Shown here: one piece after another, positions 10,495 to 19,303 of the stretch
Layout: each line of letters begins with the position of its first letter
Numbering within the stretch: position 1 is the stretch's first letter
Origin: Neolewinella xylanilytica
GTDB lineage: Bacteria > Bacteroidota > Bacteroidia > Chitinophagales > Saprospiraceae
Direction: 5' to 3'
Assembly: GCF_002934605.1 (NCBI RefSeq)
Contig: NZ_PTJC01000005.1
Span: 2,354,184-2,418,183, forward strand
Length of the DNA stretch: 64,000 bases
Position numbers and translations under genes: made by a program
Notes under the pieces: generated by a model
Told to the model about the DNA's origin: nothing
Seen by the model: only the letters and a program-made list of their open reading frames with translations
Database searches by the model: none

Positions 10495-11079
10495 ATGAAG
10501 TTGCCATTGACTCTGCTGTTTTCCGTGTTGCTTTCCACCTGCGCTCCGGCGCAAACTCCCGTCAACGCCCCTACCCTCGACGAGCTGGAAACCGCCCGCC
10601 TGAACCACCAACGCCAAGCCATGCTCGTACTGGGCGGCTGGGCGGTAGGCAATATCGGGCTCGGGCTGGCGCTGCGGGAGCGTAGCTCGGGAAGCAGTCG
10701 TCGCTTCCACGAGATGAACGCCATTTGGAACGTGGTCAACCTGGGGATCGCCGGAATCGGCTACCTCACCCTTGGTGAGGCCGCCCCTACGGCACTGGCC
10801 GGCTGGCAGGAAAATCAGGGGTTCCAGAAGATTCTGCTCTTCAACGCGGGGCTTGACGTGGGCTACGTGCTCGGGGGGCTCTACCTGATGGAACGGTCCC
10901 GGCGCCCCGACGCGGACGGTGACCGGTTGCAGGGCTACGGTCGCAGTATTATCCTGCAGGGAGGTTTTTTGTTTCTGTTCGATCTGGTCAATTTCGCGAT
11001 CGCGTCCGGTCGTGATGACGACTACGCAGCCATGTTCGGCCGGGTTAACGACGGGATTGGGTTACTCCTGACCTTTTGA
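10495..11079 (+). CDS. membrane protein, DUF6992-like
   Basis: A 194-residue protein starting at ATG 10495 (MKLPLTLLF), with a signal peptide ending STCAPAQ (either SPI, or SPII at STC), then several hydrophobic helices: about residues 43-62, 78-95, 110-130 and 150-172. Conserved-looking features are LNHQRQAMLVLGGWAVGNI, FHEMNAIWNVVNLGIA and LFLFDLVNFAI. It resembles a Bacteroidota-only family that I recall as DUF6992 (not verified by search). No function known. The codons around Cys-Ala-Pro-Ala-Gln also make up a copy of the dispersed GC hairpin repeat. Confidence 0.7.
   Translation: MKLPLTLLFSVLLSTCAPAQTPVNAPTLDELETARLNHQRQAMLVLGGWAVGNIGLGLALRERSSGSSRRFHEMNAIWNVVNLGIAGIGYLTLGEAAPTALAGWQENQGFQKILLFNAGLDVGYVLGGLYLMERSRRPDADGDRLQGYGRSIILQGGFLFLFDLVNFAIASGRDDDYAAMFGRVNDGIGLLLTF
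10536..10555 (-). repeat. dispersed GC hairpin repeat, copy 2 (inside a gene)
   Basis: CACCTGCGCTCCGGCGCAAA, reverse orientation of the consensus, inside the signal-peptide codons of the DUF6992-like gene. Could be chance or an insertion of the repeat into coding DNA. Confidence 0.4.
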
Positions 11080-11117
11080 CGGATTAAGTTGTGCGGGGGC
11101 TGGGACAAGGCGGCGCG

Positions 11118-11151
11118 ACCCGCTACCTTGTGGATAACTTGTGGAGCGGGT
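11118..11151. promoter_or_regulatory. promoter-like box within an inverted repeat, before the sensor kinase
   Basis: Arms ACCCGCT (11118-11124) and AGCGGGT (11145-11151) enclose TACCTTGT (11124-11131), a near match to the TAnnTTTG -7 box. This puts a possible operator over the start region of the kinase transcript, 8-42 nt before ATG 11160. Confidence 0.35.
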
Positions 11152-11159
11152 ATATCGTT

Positions 11160-14100
11160 ATGTTTTACAACCTAAACCTTTCTTCCTCCGTGAAGTCACT
11201 ACTGCCGGTTTTGCTTTTGATTTGGGGCGCATGCCTCCCGGGGCAGGCTATGCGCATCGAATACTTTACGGTCACGGACGGGTTGTCGACCCGCGACATT
11301 AACGGCCTGCACATCGGCAAGGACGGTTACCTCTGGGTGGCTACCATGGACGGGCTGAATCGTTTCGACGGACATACGTTCGTGTCCTTCGGGCAGGGAC
11401 TCAGTAAGGAGCCCAAGCTGAGCCGGGGATCGGTGGAATCCATTCGGGCGGGTAACGACGGGAAGCTAATCCTGACGTACAAGGAGTTTTACGGCGTATT
11501 TGACCGTTTCGATCCGCGGGATTTTTCGGTGGAGCGCGTTCCCCTTTCTCCCTCCGAAGTCATTGGCTTTCCCCGCACCATCGTGACCGACGACCTGGGC
11601 CGAACCTTCTTCGTAACCATCGGCGAGTACGGAACGGTGCTTTACGAATATACCCAAGAAGGCTTCCAGGTCATCTACCAGGACACGACCGACGAGTGGA
11701 ATACGATCACGTCGCGGGTAGAACTTAAACCGTTGAGCAACGGCCAATTCATTATTTACGACGAGGATCACGGGTTCCGGCACCTGAGTGCCAACGGGGA
11801 GTTGTTGAATACGTTTTTCCCCCGGCTGTCCAGCCAGCGGAGATTCTACGTAATGGAAGAGGGGCCCGCCGGCTACGTCTACCTCAGTTTTCGCGACGGC
11901 ATTCCCCTCTACCGCTATGACCCCGACCGCCGGGGTAGCGCCTCCCCCGTGGGCAACCTCGATTTGGGCCTGCGCTATCCTAAAGTATTCAAGGACGGTT
12001 TGGGCCAACTGCTGTTCGTTGGTACGGAAGACATCCTCGGTAAACAGTTTCCGGATGAATATTATCTGGTTGACACCTCGGGTACTTTCGCGCTCTTCGA
12101 ACGGGACCTTCCCATCGACCGCTCGGTGACGAGTATCGCGGCAATCAATTTCAACGAAACGGTATACCTGGGGCTCCGGGAAGGACTAGGCGTTACGGAG
12201 CGCTACGTCAAGTCGATCCACAACTACCTGGAGGATACCGAAGGAGAACTTTACCGGAAGTCCGTGCGCGGCATCACCGAGGACGCCGACGGAACGGTTT
12301 ACATCGCCCAGAGCGACGGCACCATCAATGCGATGGCCCGGGGTACCTACGAAATGAATCCCCTCAGGCTCGTCGACTCCTCGGGAACGGTCGTGCCCAT
12401 GCGGGAAAACGGCCAACTCATTTTCGACCGGCCGCGGAACGCCGTATGGGGGGTGGCCCAGCCATCGGGCTACGCGAAGGGCGGTTTGTTGTTCCGGTAC
12501 GACGTGGCTACCGGAGTCACTACCTCCTACGGTTCGGTCTATTCCCTGACCTGTCTGGCGGTAGCCCCCGACGGTAAGCTCTACGTTGGCGCTACCGATC
12601 CGCGCAAGGGGGGGCTGCTGTTGGAGTTCGATCCGACCACCGCCCGCTTTACCGAACGCGTGGATGCCGACCAGGAGGCGGCCCTCCTGGATGGGGTACG
12701 CATCAACTACTTGCTCTACTCCCGCAAGGGGGAGTTACTACTCGGTACCCGGCACGACGGTCTGATCGGTTACGATCCGGCCACTTCCCGCGCCCAGGTT
12801 TATCAGGTGGTCACCCGGACGGGGGAGTCGGCCGAGATCGATCTTAACGCGATCACCATTAATTGCATCTTCGAGGATACGGGGGGGCGGTGGTGGCTGG
12901 GCACGGACGCCGGGCTGCGGGTTTACAACACCATCGAAGGCAACGTGGAGCGGTACGAGCGGCAGGACGGCCTCAGCAACAATACGGTGGTGGGCCTGGT
13001 GCCCGACTCCACCGGCGGCTACTGGGTGTCGACCCGCAACGGTCTGGTACACCTGCCAAAAGACCTCGCTAACGGCACCTTTCGCCGCTATTACCAAGAA
13101 GACGGCCTAGCCAACGACGAGTTTAACCGGTACTGCTTCCACCGGGATAACAGCGGACGGTACTTTTTCGGTGGCGATAACGGGCTTTCCGTCTTCCGCG
13201 ACGACGACCTGAGCGTGGAGAGTGCGGGGTCGGACGTCATGCTCACGGAAGTGGTGGTGTACGGTAGGGGAGAAACCCGCTCCATGACCCAGAACCTGGA
13301 CGGGCTCAAGAACATCACCGTCAACGCCAGTGAGAAGAGCATCGCCGTATCGTTCGCGCTGCCGGTGGGGCAGCGGCCCAGCCTTACCCAATTCCGGGTT
13401 AAACTGGACGGCTTCAACGAGACCTGGCAGCGACTCCGGAACGAACGGACCGTCCGCTACAATAACCTACCCTCCGGGCAGTATACCCTGATGGTCCAGG
13501 GTGCGGGGGCAAATGGCAATTACGGCGAAAAGTACCTGAGCCTGAATATCCGCGTTCGCCAGTACCTGATCGAGAAAACCTGGTTCCAATTCCTGATCGC
13601 TACGGTGATTGTCGGGCTGTTCTTCTTCATCCTGCAGGCCAAACTGCGGGAACGGCTGCGGAACGAACAGTTGCGTACCCAGTTGAGTAGCGACATCCAC
13701 GACGAAGTCAGCGGGCTGCTGGCGGGCATTACCCTACAGGCGGAATTGCTCCAGCACCGTACCGATGACGAAAAGCTACGAATACGGCTACAAACCGTCG
13801 GGGAAGCTGGCCGGAACGCCATGTCGAAAATGAGTGACGTGATTTGGAGCATCGACAGCCGGCGTGACAACGTTGGTAACCTCTTACAACGCATGCAGGA
13901 GCACGCCGACGAAGTGCTGCTTCCGCTGGATATACGCTATGATTTTCGGGCTAGCGGCTTCGTTATCGAGCAGGAATTACCCGGGAATGTGCGGCAGGAT
14001 CTCTATTTCATTTATAAGGAGGCGGTGAATAATATCGCCCGCCACAGCGACGCCAATTACGTCGAGATCGAATTGGAACAGTATGCGCAGACCTTCGAGA

Positions 14101-14291
14101 TGTTCATCCGGGACAATGGGTCCGGAAAGAAGAAGGACGCGAACCCCACTTACAGCAGCAGTCGGTTTACCCCCAAAACGGGGCAGGGCAAGGACAATAT
14201 GCGAATGCGCGCCCAACGCCTACGCGCCGAACTGACCATCGATGACCGTGCCGGATATACCCTGACCTTGCGGATGCGTCGGCTCACGTAG
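11160..14291 (+). CDS. beta-propeller sensor histidine kinase (Reg_prop / Y_Y_Y / HisKA_3)
   Basis: A 1043-residue membrane sensor. Signal/anchor at about 10-35, then a periplasmic part of repeated propeller units (for example GLSTRDINGLHIGKDGYLWV, GLSNNTVVGLV), a Y_Y_Y domain (about 720-800, FRVKLDGFNETWQRL), one membrane helix (about 811-828), a HisKA_3 dimerisation domain with phospho-acceptor His near residue 846 in SSDIHDEVSGLLAG, and an HATPase_c domain with N-box YKEAVNNIARH (about 951) and G-box region TGQGKDNM (about 1008). This is the layout of hybrid two-component sensors of Bacteroidota that read oligosaccharides, but there is no receiver or DNA-binding output domain, so it must act on a separate regulator; none is adjacent. 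Alternative start GTG 11091 looks less likely. Confidence 0.88.
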   Translation: MFYNLNLSSSVKSLLPVLLLIWGACLPGQAMRIEYFTVTDGLSTRDINGLHIGKDGYLWVATMDGLNRFDGHTFVSFGQGLSKEPKLSRGSVESIRAGNDGKLILTYKEFYGVFDRFDPRDFSVERVPLSPSEVIGFPRTIVTDDLGRTFFVTIGEYGTVLYEYTQEGFQVIYQDTTDEWNTITSRVELKPLSNGQFIIYDEDHGFRHLSANGELLNTFFPRLSSQRRFYVMEEGPAGYVYLSFRDGIPLYRYDPDRRGSASPVGNLDLGLRYPKVFKDGLGQLLFVGTEDILGKQFPDEYYLVDTSGTFALFERDLPIDRSVTSIAAINFNETVYLGLREGLGVTERYVKSIHNYLEDTEGELYRKSVRGITEDADGTVYIAQSDGTINAMARGTYEMNPLRLVDSSGTVVPMRENGQLIFDRPRNAVWGVAQPSGYAKGGLLFRYDVATGVTTSYGSVYSLTCLAVAPDGKLYVGATDPRKGGLLLEFDPTTARFTERVDADQEAALLDGVRINYLLYSRKGELLLGTRHDGLIGYDPATSRAQVYQVVTRTGESAEIDLNAITINCIFEDTGGRWWLGTDAGLRVYNTIEGNVERYERQDGLSNNTVVGLVPDSTGGYWVSTRNGLVHLPKDLANGTFRRYYQEDGLANDEFNRYCFHRDNSGRYFFGGDNGLSVFRDDDLSVESAGSDVMLTEVVVYGRGETRSMTQNLDGLKNITVNASEKSIAVSFALPVGQRPSLTQFRVKLDGFNETWQRLRNERTVRYNNLPSGQYTLMVQGAGANGNYGEKYLSLNIRVRQYLIEKTWFQFLIATVIVGLFFFILQAKLRERLRNEQLRTQLSSDIHDEVSGLLAGITLQAELLQHRTDDEKLRIRLQTVGEAGRNAMSKMSDVIWSIDSRRDNVGNLLQRMQEHADEVLLPLDIRYDFRASGFVIEQELPGNVRQDLYFIYKEAVNNIARHSDANYVEIELEQYAQTFEMFIRDNGSGKKKDANPTYSSSRFTPKTGQGKDNMRMRAQRLRAELTIDDRAGYTLTLRMRRLT

Positions 14292-14297
14292 CCGCTT

Positions 14298-15353
14298 CTA
14301 AAGCCCCGGAATCCAGGTAAGGCTAGTGGGGCTTTTCACCTTCCGCACCACCCGTTGCAGCTGCAAGGCACCGCCGGCTCCCACCCGAAACACGCCGATG
14401 GAGTGATCCTTCAGGTTGGCGGAAAGTAGCCATTTACCATCCGGACTGAGTGCGATATCCCGTGGTCGCGTTCCTCCGCTGGGGTACGTATCGCGGGTGA
14501 ATAACCGGAGTGGCGCTTCCGTTTCCAGCCGCAGCGTACTCACCACGCTGTAATTGCGCTCGCTAATGTAGACGTTCCGCCCCCGCTGGTCGATGCGGAT
14601 GGCCGCGCCGCTGGCACCCTCTACCGCACGCTCGGGCAGCGCCGGTACGTTGATCGCCATTTGGGGTGCTTCTCCGCGCAAATCTACTACCGCCACCCGT
14701 CCGCGAAACTCACAGTTCACAAGCAACAGATCGCCGTTGGGATGCAGGACGCAGTGCCGGGGCCCGGAGCCTTGCGGAAAGCGTACCGTTGCCGCGGGCC
14801 GAGCCGTCAGGGTACCGTCGGCAGACCGATCGAATACGGTAAGCTGGTCACCTCCGAGGTCGCAGACGTACACCCGCTTACGCTTCGCGTCATAGACGGC
14901 GCAGTGGGCGTGGGTGCGCTGGGTGTCGTGGTGCAGGGAAAGTCGCTGGCGGTGGGATGCCGGACGTCCGTCCGGGTGAAGCCCCACCACGTGTACCGAA
15001 CCGCTGCTGTAACAACTGACGATGAGGGTATCCTCCACTTTGGTCACGTGACAGGGGTGGTCTCCCTGCAGTAAAACCTCCCCCAGGCGGTCAAAGACTA
15101 CGGCATTGCGGGCGCCGCGGCGCAGGTGATAGGCAACTACGGCCGCCCCATCGCTCTGCGGGCATTCCCTGACCGCGTAGGCGACCGGATTAGCCGGGTC
15201 GATACACAGATAACTCGGGTTGACTTCTTCCACGTAGCCCCGGTAATCGAGCTGACCGAGTTTGGGAGAGAAATCGTAAGCGGTGACGCCCCGGGCAAGG
15301 CCCGGGACGTCCGCTTCCATATCGATGGTATAGGCGCCTACCAAAAGCAGCAT
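14298..15353 (-). CDS. lactonase family protein (6-phosphogluconolactonase-like beta-propeller)
   Basis: A 351-residue cytosolic protein of the Pgl/YbhE seven-bladed propeller family. Family signatures are the N-terminal LVGAYT, the repeated NPSYLCIDPANPVAYAVRE, GSGPRHCVLHPNGD and GTRPRDIALSPDGKWL blocks and a terminal LTWIPGL. Members hydrolyse 6-phosphogluconolactone, though many have other or unknown lactone substrates, and no other pentose-phosphate genes lie nearby. It starts at 15353 (cat on the plus strand), 15 nt after the MoxR-like gene's stop on the same strand, suggesting an operon. Its last codons overlap a terminator-like hairpin shared with the kinase gene, which ends 6 nt away on the other strand. 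Confidence 0.85.
   Translation of the reverse strand: MLLLVGAYTIDMEADVPGLARGVTAYDFSPKLGQLDYRGYVEEVNPSYLCIDPANPVAYAVRECPQSDGAAVVAYHLRRGARNAVVFDRLGEVLLQGDHPCHVTKVEDTLIVSCYSSGSVHVVGLHPDGRPASHRQRLSLHHDTQRTHAHCAVYDAKRKRVYVCDLGGDQLTVFDRSADGTLTARPAATVRFPQGSGPRHCVLHPNGDLLLVNCEFRGRVAVVDLRGEAPQMAINVPALPERAVEGASGAAIRIDQRGRNVYISERNYSVVSTLRLETEAPLRLFTRDTYPSGGTRPRDIALSPDGKWLLSANLKDHSIGVFRVGAGGALQLQRVVRKVKSPTSLTWIPGL
14300..14336. terminator. bidirectional terminator-like hairpin
   Basis: AAAGCCCC (14300-14307) pairs with GGGGCTTTT (14328-14336) across a 20-nt loop, between the ends of the kinase and lactonase genes. U-runs are present on both strands; the loop is long. Confidence 0.45.
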
Positions 15354-15368
15354 AGTAATGAATTCGTA

Positions 15369-16850
15369 CTACCTGAAGTCCAGGTCGTCGCTCCCAAACA
15401 TATCGGCCAGAAGGTCGCGAAAGTTTAGGCTGTTGTTCAAAGCCTCCTTGTTGAGCACTTCCATTTCGGCGAGGCCCTGAAGTACGAGTTCCATGTAGAG
15501 GTAGGTCTCCTCTTCGTTCAGCGACTCCTCGACGTTGGAAGCAACGAATTTGCGCAAACCGGCAACGTTGTCCAGCGCCTTCCGGTATGCTTCGTTGCTA
15601 CCGTCGTTGAGCAATTCGACGACGTTTCCTCCACTGAAGTAGGCGCGGATGATGCCGTAGGGGTCGCTATCGGTGCGCCCGTCGGCCACCACGTCGGAGG
15701 GGTCGGGAAAATGGGCGAGGAAACTGGTACGAATGGATTTACCGAGCAATTTCATGGCTACGCCGTAGGCGCCCTCCTGCTCCCCCTCGTACACCAGCTC
15801 TACTTTGCCGGTGATGGCGGGTACGACTCCCCAGAAGTCGGTGATTCGGGCAACGGTTTTTGAGTCGCCGTTGATCAGTGCTCTTCTTTCGGCGGTCGAA
15901 ACCAGATTCTCCAGGGCCGTGATACTGAGGCGGGCCGACACACCGGACTTCTCGTCGATGTATTCGCTCTCCCGCGCGGCAAAGGACAGCTGCTCCAGCA
16001 TCACCTTCAACAGCTCCGGAACCTGTACCAGCGCGGCCTGATCTTCGGTCAGCGTGGCTTCCTGGTCGGTGATGGCGCGGGCCACCTCCAGGGTTTTAGG
16101 ATAGTGGGTCAGGATCTGACTTTCGATGCGGTCCTTTAGCGGCGTGATGATGCTTCCCCGGTTGGTGTAGTCTTCCGGGTTTGCCGTGAAAAGAAACTGG
16201 ATGTCCAGCGGGAGCCGCAACTTGAAGCCGCGGATTTGAATATCGCCCTCCTGCAGTATGTTAAACAGCGAAACCTGGATCCGGGCCTGAAGGTCGGGAA
16301 GCTCGTTGATGACGAAAATTCCCCGGTGAGCGCGGGGCACTAACCCATAGTGAATCACCCGCTCGTCGGCGTAGGTCAGCTTCAGGGTGGCGGCCTTGAT
16401 GGGGTCGACATCGCCGATCAGGTCGGCGACCGATACGTCGGGGGTAGCCAGTTTCTCGACGTACCGATCGTCGCGGTGCCACCATTCAATCGGAGTACTG
16501 TCACCCATTTCCTTGATGAGGTCGGCCGACGAACGGCTGATAGGCTCCAGCGGATCGTCGTTCAGTTCGCTGCCGGCGACGACCGGGACGTATTCGTCGA
16601 GCAAATTGACCAGTAACCGCGCGATGCGGGTTTTAGCCTGTCCGCGAAGGCCCAATAAGAGAATGCTGTGTCGGCTGAGGATAGCCCGTTGAATGTCGGG
16701 AAGCACCGTGTCATCAAAACCGATGATGCCGGGGAAAACTACCTCCTTGTTTTTTAGACGATTGATCAGGTTTTCGCGGAGCTCCTGCTTGACGGTGCGG
16801 GGCTTGTATCCGCTCGCTTTCAGCTCACCGAGAGTTTTGGCCTGGGCCAT
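15369..16850 (-). CDS. MoxR / magnesium-chelatase-I-like AAA+ ATPase
   Basis: A 493-residue AAA+ protein starting at ATG 16850 (MAQAKTLGELK); the frame up to 16979 is rejected because it lacks homology. Seen: P-loop LLGLRGQAKTRIARLL, Walker B/sensor block GIFVINELPDLQ, and the Mg-chelatase-like FLFTANPEDYTNRGSIITPLKDRI. The P-loop reads GLRGQAKT, with Ala where the canonical GxxxxGK[ST] has Gly. This may be a feature of the subfamily, as I recall RGQ(A/G)KT in related proteins. Such proteins usually work with a VWA-domain partner in metal insertion or complex remodelling; none is visible here. Operon with the lactonase-fold gene 15 nt downstream. Confidence 0.8.
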   Translation of the reverse strand: MAQAKTLGELKASGYKPRTVKQELRENLINRLKNKEVVFPGIIGFDDTVLPDIQRAILSRHSILLLGLRGQAKTRIARLLVNLLDEYVPVVAGSELNDDPLEPISRSSADLIKEMGDSTPIEWWHRDDRYVEKLATPDVSVADLIGDVDPIKAATLKLTYADERVIHYGLVPRAHRGIFVINELPDLQARIQVSLFNILQEGDIQIRGFKLRLPLDIQFLFTANPEDYTNRGSIITPLKDRIESQILTHYPKTLEVARAITDQEATLTEDQAALVQVPELLKVMLEQLSFAARESEYIDEKSGVSARLSITALENLVSTAERRALINGDSKTVARITDFWGVVPAITGKVELVYEGEQEGAYGVAMKLLGKSIRTSFLAHFPDPSDVVADGRTDSDPYGIIRAYFSGGNVVELLNDGSNEAYRKALDNVAGLRKFVASNVEESLNEEETYLYMELVLQGLAEMEVLNKEALNNSLNFRDLLADMFGSDDLDFR

Positions 16851-16983
16851 AGATAGCTTAGTTATAGTGGGGAAAGTTGTTAAACGGGTAGGGGGGGGAT
16901 TGGTTGTAATCCGGGGGGAGGGGATCCTATAAAGCCGTACGGACATACGTTTCACCAGGCTGAGACGTTCACCATACATCCGT

Positions 16984-17020
16984 GCCCCATCGAAGCAAAT
17001 GCTTCGGATGGGCCGGTTTT
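16984..17020 (+). other. bulged hairpin followed by T4 between divergent genes
   Basis: GCCCCATCGAAGCA and TGCTTCGGATGGGC form a 13-bp stem with one bulged G and an AA loop, followed by CGG and TTTT. It lies in the leader of the T9SS protein gene and could be an attenuator or a structured 5' end. Role unknown. Confidence 0.3.
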
Positions 17021-17109
17021 AGGTGGCGCCGGTCGGTTCTCCGCTTGCAGGCTTTTGCCGGTGCAGGCTTAACCGCTTCCACCCACCGGACACTGACAAA
17101 CCAAATGCC

Positions 17110-18957
17110 ATGCTCAAAAGTACCGCTCTGGGTCTGGGCGCATTCTTTTACATTTCGATTCTCGTAGCCCAGTCCGGTCCGGGAGGGGTCGGCAACGCAT
17201 CCACCAATGGCCTGTGGTTACTCGCCGACGAGATTGTCCAGCCCAACGCATCGGCCGTCGTATCCTGGGAGGACCTTTCGGGAAATGCCAATCATGCCAG
17301 CCAGGTAACCGCGTCACAGCAACCGGTTTACTACTCTACTAGCGCACTGAACGGGATGCCCGTAGTCCGGCTTGACGGTTCCGACGATCGCCTAATCGTC
17401 GACGATGTTGACATACTGGACAATACCAGTAGTATCTCCTACTTTGCCGTGATCCGCCCCTACAACCTGAACGGGCAACCCAAGGGGATTCTGGGCAAGC
17501 GCATCACCTATACTACTGACATAGAATATGCCTACACCTGGTTTTTTTGGGATAACCGAAGATTGAACCTCGATGTCCATACCCAAAACGACCGCATGGC
17601 CTTCCCCGGACTGACCTTCAATAATTCGACGAATTACTTGTTGAGCTGGGATTTTGACGGCAGCCGTGCCCAGGCGGTACGGTCGACGATGTACGTGGAC
17701 GACACCCATCGGTTCGCGTTCAGAGAAACCAGTACCCACCTCCCGAATAGCAACCAGGTACTCGCCATCGGCGGCCTCAACGACAACTACACCGGATATT
17801 TATCGGCGGATTATGCCGAGGTCATTCACTTTAACTACGCGCTCAACGATCTGGAACGCCTGCTGGTCAATAACTACCTGGCCGGTAAGTACGGCCTGCC
17901 CCTGACGACATCCGATGTGTACAAGCAGGACAACCCCGAAAACGGCAACTATGACTTCGACATCGCGGGTATCGGACGCATGAATGCCACTTCCGCCGTC
18001 ACGGAAGCGCGGGGCTCCGGGGTCCTGACCATTCGAAATCCCGACGATTTGGATGCGAACGAGTATCTACTCTGGGGGCACGATGGTGGCGCGCTTACAT
18101 TTAGCAGGACGAATGATTTGCCACCCCTTACGAATTCTCTACTGGCACGGACCTGGCGCATCAGCGAGACCGACCTCACGAACGTACCCGTATCGGTCGG
18201 GTCGGTGGACGTGGCAATAGAATTGCCGGGGTACGACGCGGCGGAGGCGGGCAGACTGGCGTTTATCGTGGATACCGACAACGATGGCAGCTTCTCCGAT
18301 GAGGTGCCCAGCGGCGGAGTTACCCACCTTGGGGGAAACACGTTTCAACTCAACGGATTAGCTGGTCACCGGGACGGTAGTCGATTGACCCTCGGCTTGC
18401 TTTCATACGATGCCTCGATCGCCCTGCCCGTCGACCTGCTGACCTTCGAAACGGTTCGACAGGAGGAAGATGAGACCGTTGTGTTGGAGTGGGCGGTTGA
18501 GAACGAGCAGGACCTGGCCTACTACACCGTAGAGCGATCTCTCGACGGTAGCAACTGGATTCCCCTGGTTACCGTGCGTCCCCGGGCAGTCGGTTCTGCG
18601 CTGGCCACCTACCGGTATGCAGATACCTCTTCACCTGGGGGGGAGCTGTACTACCGTCTCCGTATGAATGACATCGATGGCCGTCATCACTATTCCGAGG
18701 TGCGTCGTCACTATTTAACACCAACCCGTACCGCCGTACTCTATCCGAATCCGGTCGTATCGGTGATGTGGCTAACCGGAAAGGGAATGAGCGAGGAGAA
18801 AATTCGGTGCTACGATGCAAGAGGTGGCGATGTGACTCACCGGTTGGAGATTAGGCAGCTCGGTGATAACAAGGTGGAAATCAGGGCCGAAGCGCTTCCC
18901 GGCGGCATGTATCTGCTGGTCCACGGAGCCGATAGGCGGTGGATGCAAAAGCAATGA
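17110..18957 (+). CDS. secreted LamG-like protein with T9SS C-terminal sorting domain
   Basis: A 615-residue exported protein starting at ATG 17110. Signal peptide about 1-21 (LGAFFYISILVAQS). Residues about 30-250 form a concanavalin/LamG-like fold (GLWLLADEIVQPN, VVRLDGSDDRLIVDD, YAEVIHFNYALNDLERLLVNNYLAGKYG), typical of Bacteroidota surface proteins. A second beta domain follows (YLLWGHDGG, LARTWRISE). From about 440 there is a fibronectin-like stretch (VVLEWAVENEQDLAYYTVERS). The last 75 residues match a type A T9SS sorting domain (AVLYPNPV, LPGGMYLLVH). It is expected to reach the cell surface or medium through the type IX system. The ligand is unknown. Confidence 0.85.
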   Translation: MLKSTALGLGAFFYISILVAQSGPGGVGNASTNGLWLLADEIVQPNASAVVSWEDLSGNANHASQVTASQQPVYYSTSALNGMPVVRLDGSDDRLIVDDVDILDNTSSISYFAVIRPYNLNGQPKGILGKRITYTTDIEYAYTWFFWDNRRLNLDVHTQNDRMAFPGLTFNNSTNYLLSWDFDGSRAQAVRSTMYVDDTHRFAFRETSTHLPNSNQVLAIGGLNDNYTGYLSADYAEVIHFNYALNDLERLLVNNYLAGKYGLPLTTSDVYKQDNPENGNYDFDIAGIGRMNATSAVTEARGSGVLTIRNPDDLDANEYLLWGHDGGALTFSRTNDLPPLTNSLLARTWRISETDLTNVPVSVGSVDVAIELPGYDAAEAGRLAFIVDTDNDGSFSDEVPSGGVTHLGGNTFQLNGLAGHRDGSRLTLGLLSYDASIALPVDLLTFETVRQEEDETVVLEWAVENEQDLAYYTVERSLDGSNWIPLVTVRPRAVGSALATYRYADTSSPGGELYYRLRMNDIDGRHHYSEVRRHYLTPTRTAVLYPNPVVSVMWLTGKGMSEEKIRCYDARGGDVTHRLEIRQLGDNKVEIRAEALPGGMYLLVHGADRRWMQKQ

Positions 18958-19100
18958 GCCGAGAGTGTATCCAGCTGCACTAGGGGTGGCGCCAGCAGTA
19001 TAAAACAGGGTGATACGTGTTCTTGTAAAAATTATTATGCGGATTGCGTAGAAATCCGTATATTAATAGTAATTTTACAATAGCACTTAAAGCAATACAT

Positions 19101-19211
19101 ATGGACTTCTTCGCTCTCGCACTGATCTGCATGCTGATCCTGGCAACACTTGCCCTGATCCTGTATACGATTTACCGGCTGATCGTCGGCATCGGTACCC
19201 CCGCCCACTAA
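19101..19211 (+). CDS. 36-residue single-pass membrane peptide
   Basis: ATG 19101 to TAA 19209-19211: MDFFALALICMLILATLALI, then a short tail with LYTIYRLIVGIGTPAH. One uninterrupted membrane helix with a small charged/Pro end. It sits in an AT-rich pocket with its own leader and is followed 51 nt later by a good rho-independent terminator with no other gene between, which supports a real, independently transcribed gene. No family recognised. It could be a small regulatory or subunit-like membrane peptide; a toxin of a type I system is another option, but no antitoxin RNA can be seen from sequence alone. Confidence 0.5.
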   Translation: MDFFALALICMLILATLALILYTIYRLIVGIGTPAH

Positions 19212-19262
19212 ATTTACCCGTATCGAAGCAACATTTACTTGACCAGAGCTCCACGAGCTCGA

Positions 19263-19298
19263 GGGAGGCTGATGGCTACATCGGCCTCCCTTTTTTTT
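19263..19298 (+). terminator. rho-independent terminator
   Basis: GGGAGGC (19263-19269) and GCCTCCC (19284-19290) followed by TTTTTTTT. It terminates plus-strand transcription after the 36-residue membrane peptide gene. Confidence 0.75.
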
Positions 19299-19303
19299 AC
19301 GGC

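Noticed and set aside
19060..19080. Possible third copy of the TetR palindrome (TAATAGTAATTTTACAAT)
   Set aside because: Half-site spacing and right arm do not match CAATAGT-N3-ACTATTG; kept only as AT-rich promoter DNA.
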